In this document: in pieces, positions 32,467 through 33,404 of the stretch
Numbering within the stretch: position 1 is the stretch's first letter
Layout: every line of letters starts with the position of its first letter
Source: Planctomycetota bacterium
Lineage (GTDB): Bacteria > Planctomycetota > Planctomycetia > Planctomycetales > Planctomycetaceae
Direction: 5' to 3'
Assembly: GCA_027623235.1 (NCBI GenBank)
Contig: JAQBVJ010000081.1
Location: forward strand, 1 to 33,404
Length of the DNA: 33,404 bases
The notes under the pieces: model-generated
The model's input: only the letters and a program-made list of their open reading frames with translations
The model's database searches: none
Told to the model about the DNA's origin: nothing
Position numbers and translations under genes: made by a program

Positions 32467-33393
32467 TTACTCAACTCCGGCGGTTTCGGTTTCCGGCAGT
32501 CGATCACCGCACGGGACATTCTTGACGAGGGTCACCTGATTGCCAGCCTCGTTATACGTCAATTCGTCCATGAAGGATCTCATCAGAAGCATTCCGCGTC
32601 CGCTCGGTCGCTCCAGAAATTCGGGGTCGGTTGGATTCGGGATTGAGGACGGGTCGAATCCCGGGCCCTCGTCGCGAATCTCAAATCGAGCCAGGTCGGG
32701 CGTCAGTTTCACTCCAATATGGATGAGCCGGTCCCGGTAAGGTCCCACATTCATACGTTCCCGGGCGAGCTCTTCGTACGCCGTCGTCCCTTCGTCCCGC
32801 AGGTCGGAACTGACTTCCAGATTGCCGTGATAGACGGAATTCAACAGAGCTTCTTCCAAGGCGATCCCGATTCGCAGCCGGTCGTTGTCCTGAAAGTAGC
32901 GCATGTTGGCGAGCGTGTCTCGAATCTGCCGGACGAGAAACTGAATCAGGCCCACATCGTTGGGGAGTGCATAGGTTGTCTCGGTGGCGACGACCCGGTT
33001 GAGCAGTCGTGCCTGGCCGCGGTCGACCTGCGAGGCCTCGACCACATGAGTCACTGTCTTCACGAGATCATCACCGAGCCGCCGCTTGGGTACGTAGCTG
33101 GCCGCTCCCATTCTCAGCGCTTCGACGGCCAGTTCTTCGCTGCCCTGAGCGGTCATCAGAATGACCGGGATGAGCGGATATTCGACCCGGATGGCCTGCA
33201 CCAGATCCAGACCGTTCATTTCCGGCATGTGAAGATCGGTCAACACGATGTCCGGCACGTCGAGCTCGATGCGGTTCAGGGCGTCGACGCCGTTCTCGGC
33301 ATAGACGATCTGAAATTCCCCGGTCCGCTGAAGCAATCCGCCCACCAGACGCCGGTCGACCTGCGAATCGTCGACGACGAGAACTGTCTGCAT
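32467..33393 (-). CDS. Response regulator receiver fused to an RsbW-like HATPase domain
   Basis: A two-domain signalling protein: a phosphorylatable receiver linked to a serine-kinase/anti-sigma-type ATPase. The receiver (1 to about 118) is intact: VLVVDDS acidic pocket, phospho-Asp53 in LTDLHMPEMNG, Thr81 and Lys103. The ATPase domain (about 140-295) shows the N box ALEEALLNSVYHG (Asn185), G1 box DEGPGFD (241-247) and G2-like GRGMLLMRSFMDE (265-277), like RsbW/SpoIIAB, without a dimerisation His-box. Phosphorylation could switch its binding to an antagonist or sigma factor. Neither is nearby, but a SpoIIE-type phosphatase is encoded at 15-16 kb. The start lies 11 bases from the window edge; promoter is outside. 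Confidence 0.9.
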   Translation of the reverse strand: MQTVLVVDDSQVDRRLVGGLLQRTGEFQIVYAENGVDALNRIELDVPDIVLTDLHMPEMNGLDLVQAIRVEYPLIPVILMTAQGSEELAVEALRMGAASYVPKRRLGDDLVKTVTHVVEASQVDRGQARLLNRVVATETTYALPNDVGLIQFLVRQIRDTLANMRYFQDNDRLRIGIALEEALLNSVYHGNLEVSSDLRDEGTTAYEELARERMNVGPYRDRLIHIGVKLTPDLARFEIRDEGPGFDPSSIPNPTDPEFLERPSGRGMLLMRSFMDELTYNEAGNQVTLVKNVPCGDRLPETETAGVE

Positions 33394-33404
33394 GAAACCA
33401 GCCC

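Overview
The window reads as chromosomal DNA of a planctomycete (class Planctomycetia). The evidence is two DUF1501 proteins with Tat signals, a secreted sulfatase followed by a Tat-exported TIM-barrel isomerase, a secreted squalene-cyclase-like repeat protein, a secretin-N repeat protein, a WQPC-type HC2 zinc-finger membrane protein, moderately high GC with long antisense shadow frames, and many short palindromic intergenic elements. The genus cannot be fixed from sequence alone. No rRNA, tRNA, CRISPR, transposase or phage gene was seen.

Layout. 1-1.2 kb: THUMP-type RNA methyltransferase (+). 1.3-4.7 kb: a minus-strand operon for a sodium-pumping biotin decarboxylase in the order gamma, beta, alpha, with a strong hairpin between gamma and beta. 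5.0-9.5 kb (minus): acyltransferase-3 membrane protein, secreted prenyltransferase-repeat protein, and a sodium:solute symporter whose 3' end runs into a small relic of a TolC-type efflux gene. 9.7-11.8 kb: a DUF6817 protein, then a repeat-rich stretch holding a probable decayed gene end with its terminator, and an orphan HC2 zinc-finger membrane protein. 11.8-14.6 kb (+): sulfatase and sugar isomerase/epimerase pair. 14.6-16.3 kb (minus): PP2C phosphatase with a degenerate receiver plus a small hypothetical protein. 16.7-18.4 kb (+): a TSR3-like protein and an Ala/Lys/Glu-rich secreted coiled-coil protein with a textbook terminator. 18.5-20 kb: DUF1501. 20.2-23.5 kb (+): NatA-type ATPase coupled to a NatB-type permease fused to a CPBP protease. 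23.6-28 kb (minus): secreted zincin metallopeptidase and a large secretin-N-domain protein split by an apparent 5-bp duplication. 28.3-29.7 kb (+): second DUF1501. 29.8-33.4 kb (minus): receiver-HATPase regulator followed by a second ABC exporter (ATPase plus permease).

Functional links. The gamma/beta/alpha set would couple decarboxylation to Na+ export, and the symporter nearby could use the resulting gradient. The SpoIIE-type phosphatase and the receiver-HATPase protein are the two enzyme types of a partner-switching circuit, but they lie about 16 kb apart and no STAS antagonist or sigma factor is in the window. Both ABC systems share the TAATG stop/start overlap. The sulfatase/isomerase pair fits catabolism of sulfated polysaccharide. 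The observations most worth a second look are the 5-bp frameshift, the TolC relic, the TSR3-like bacterial protein, the receiver lacking its Asp, and the repeat clusters. I did not find a clearly new multi-gene system.
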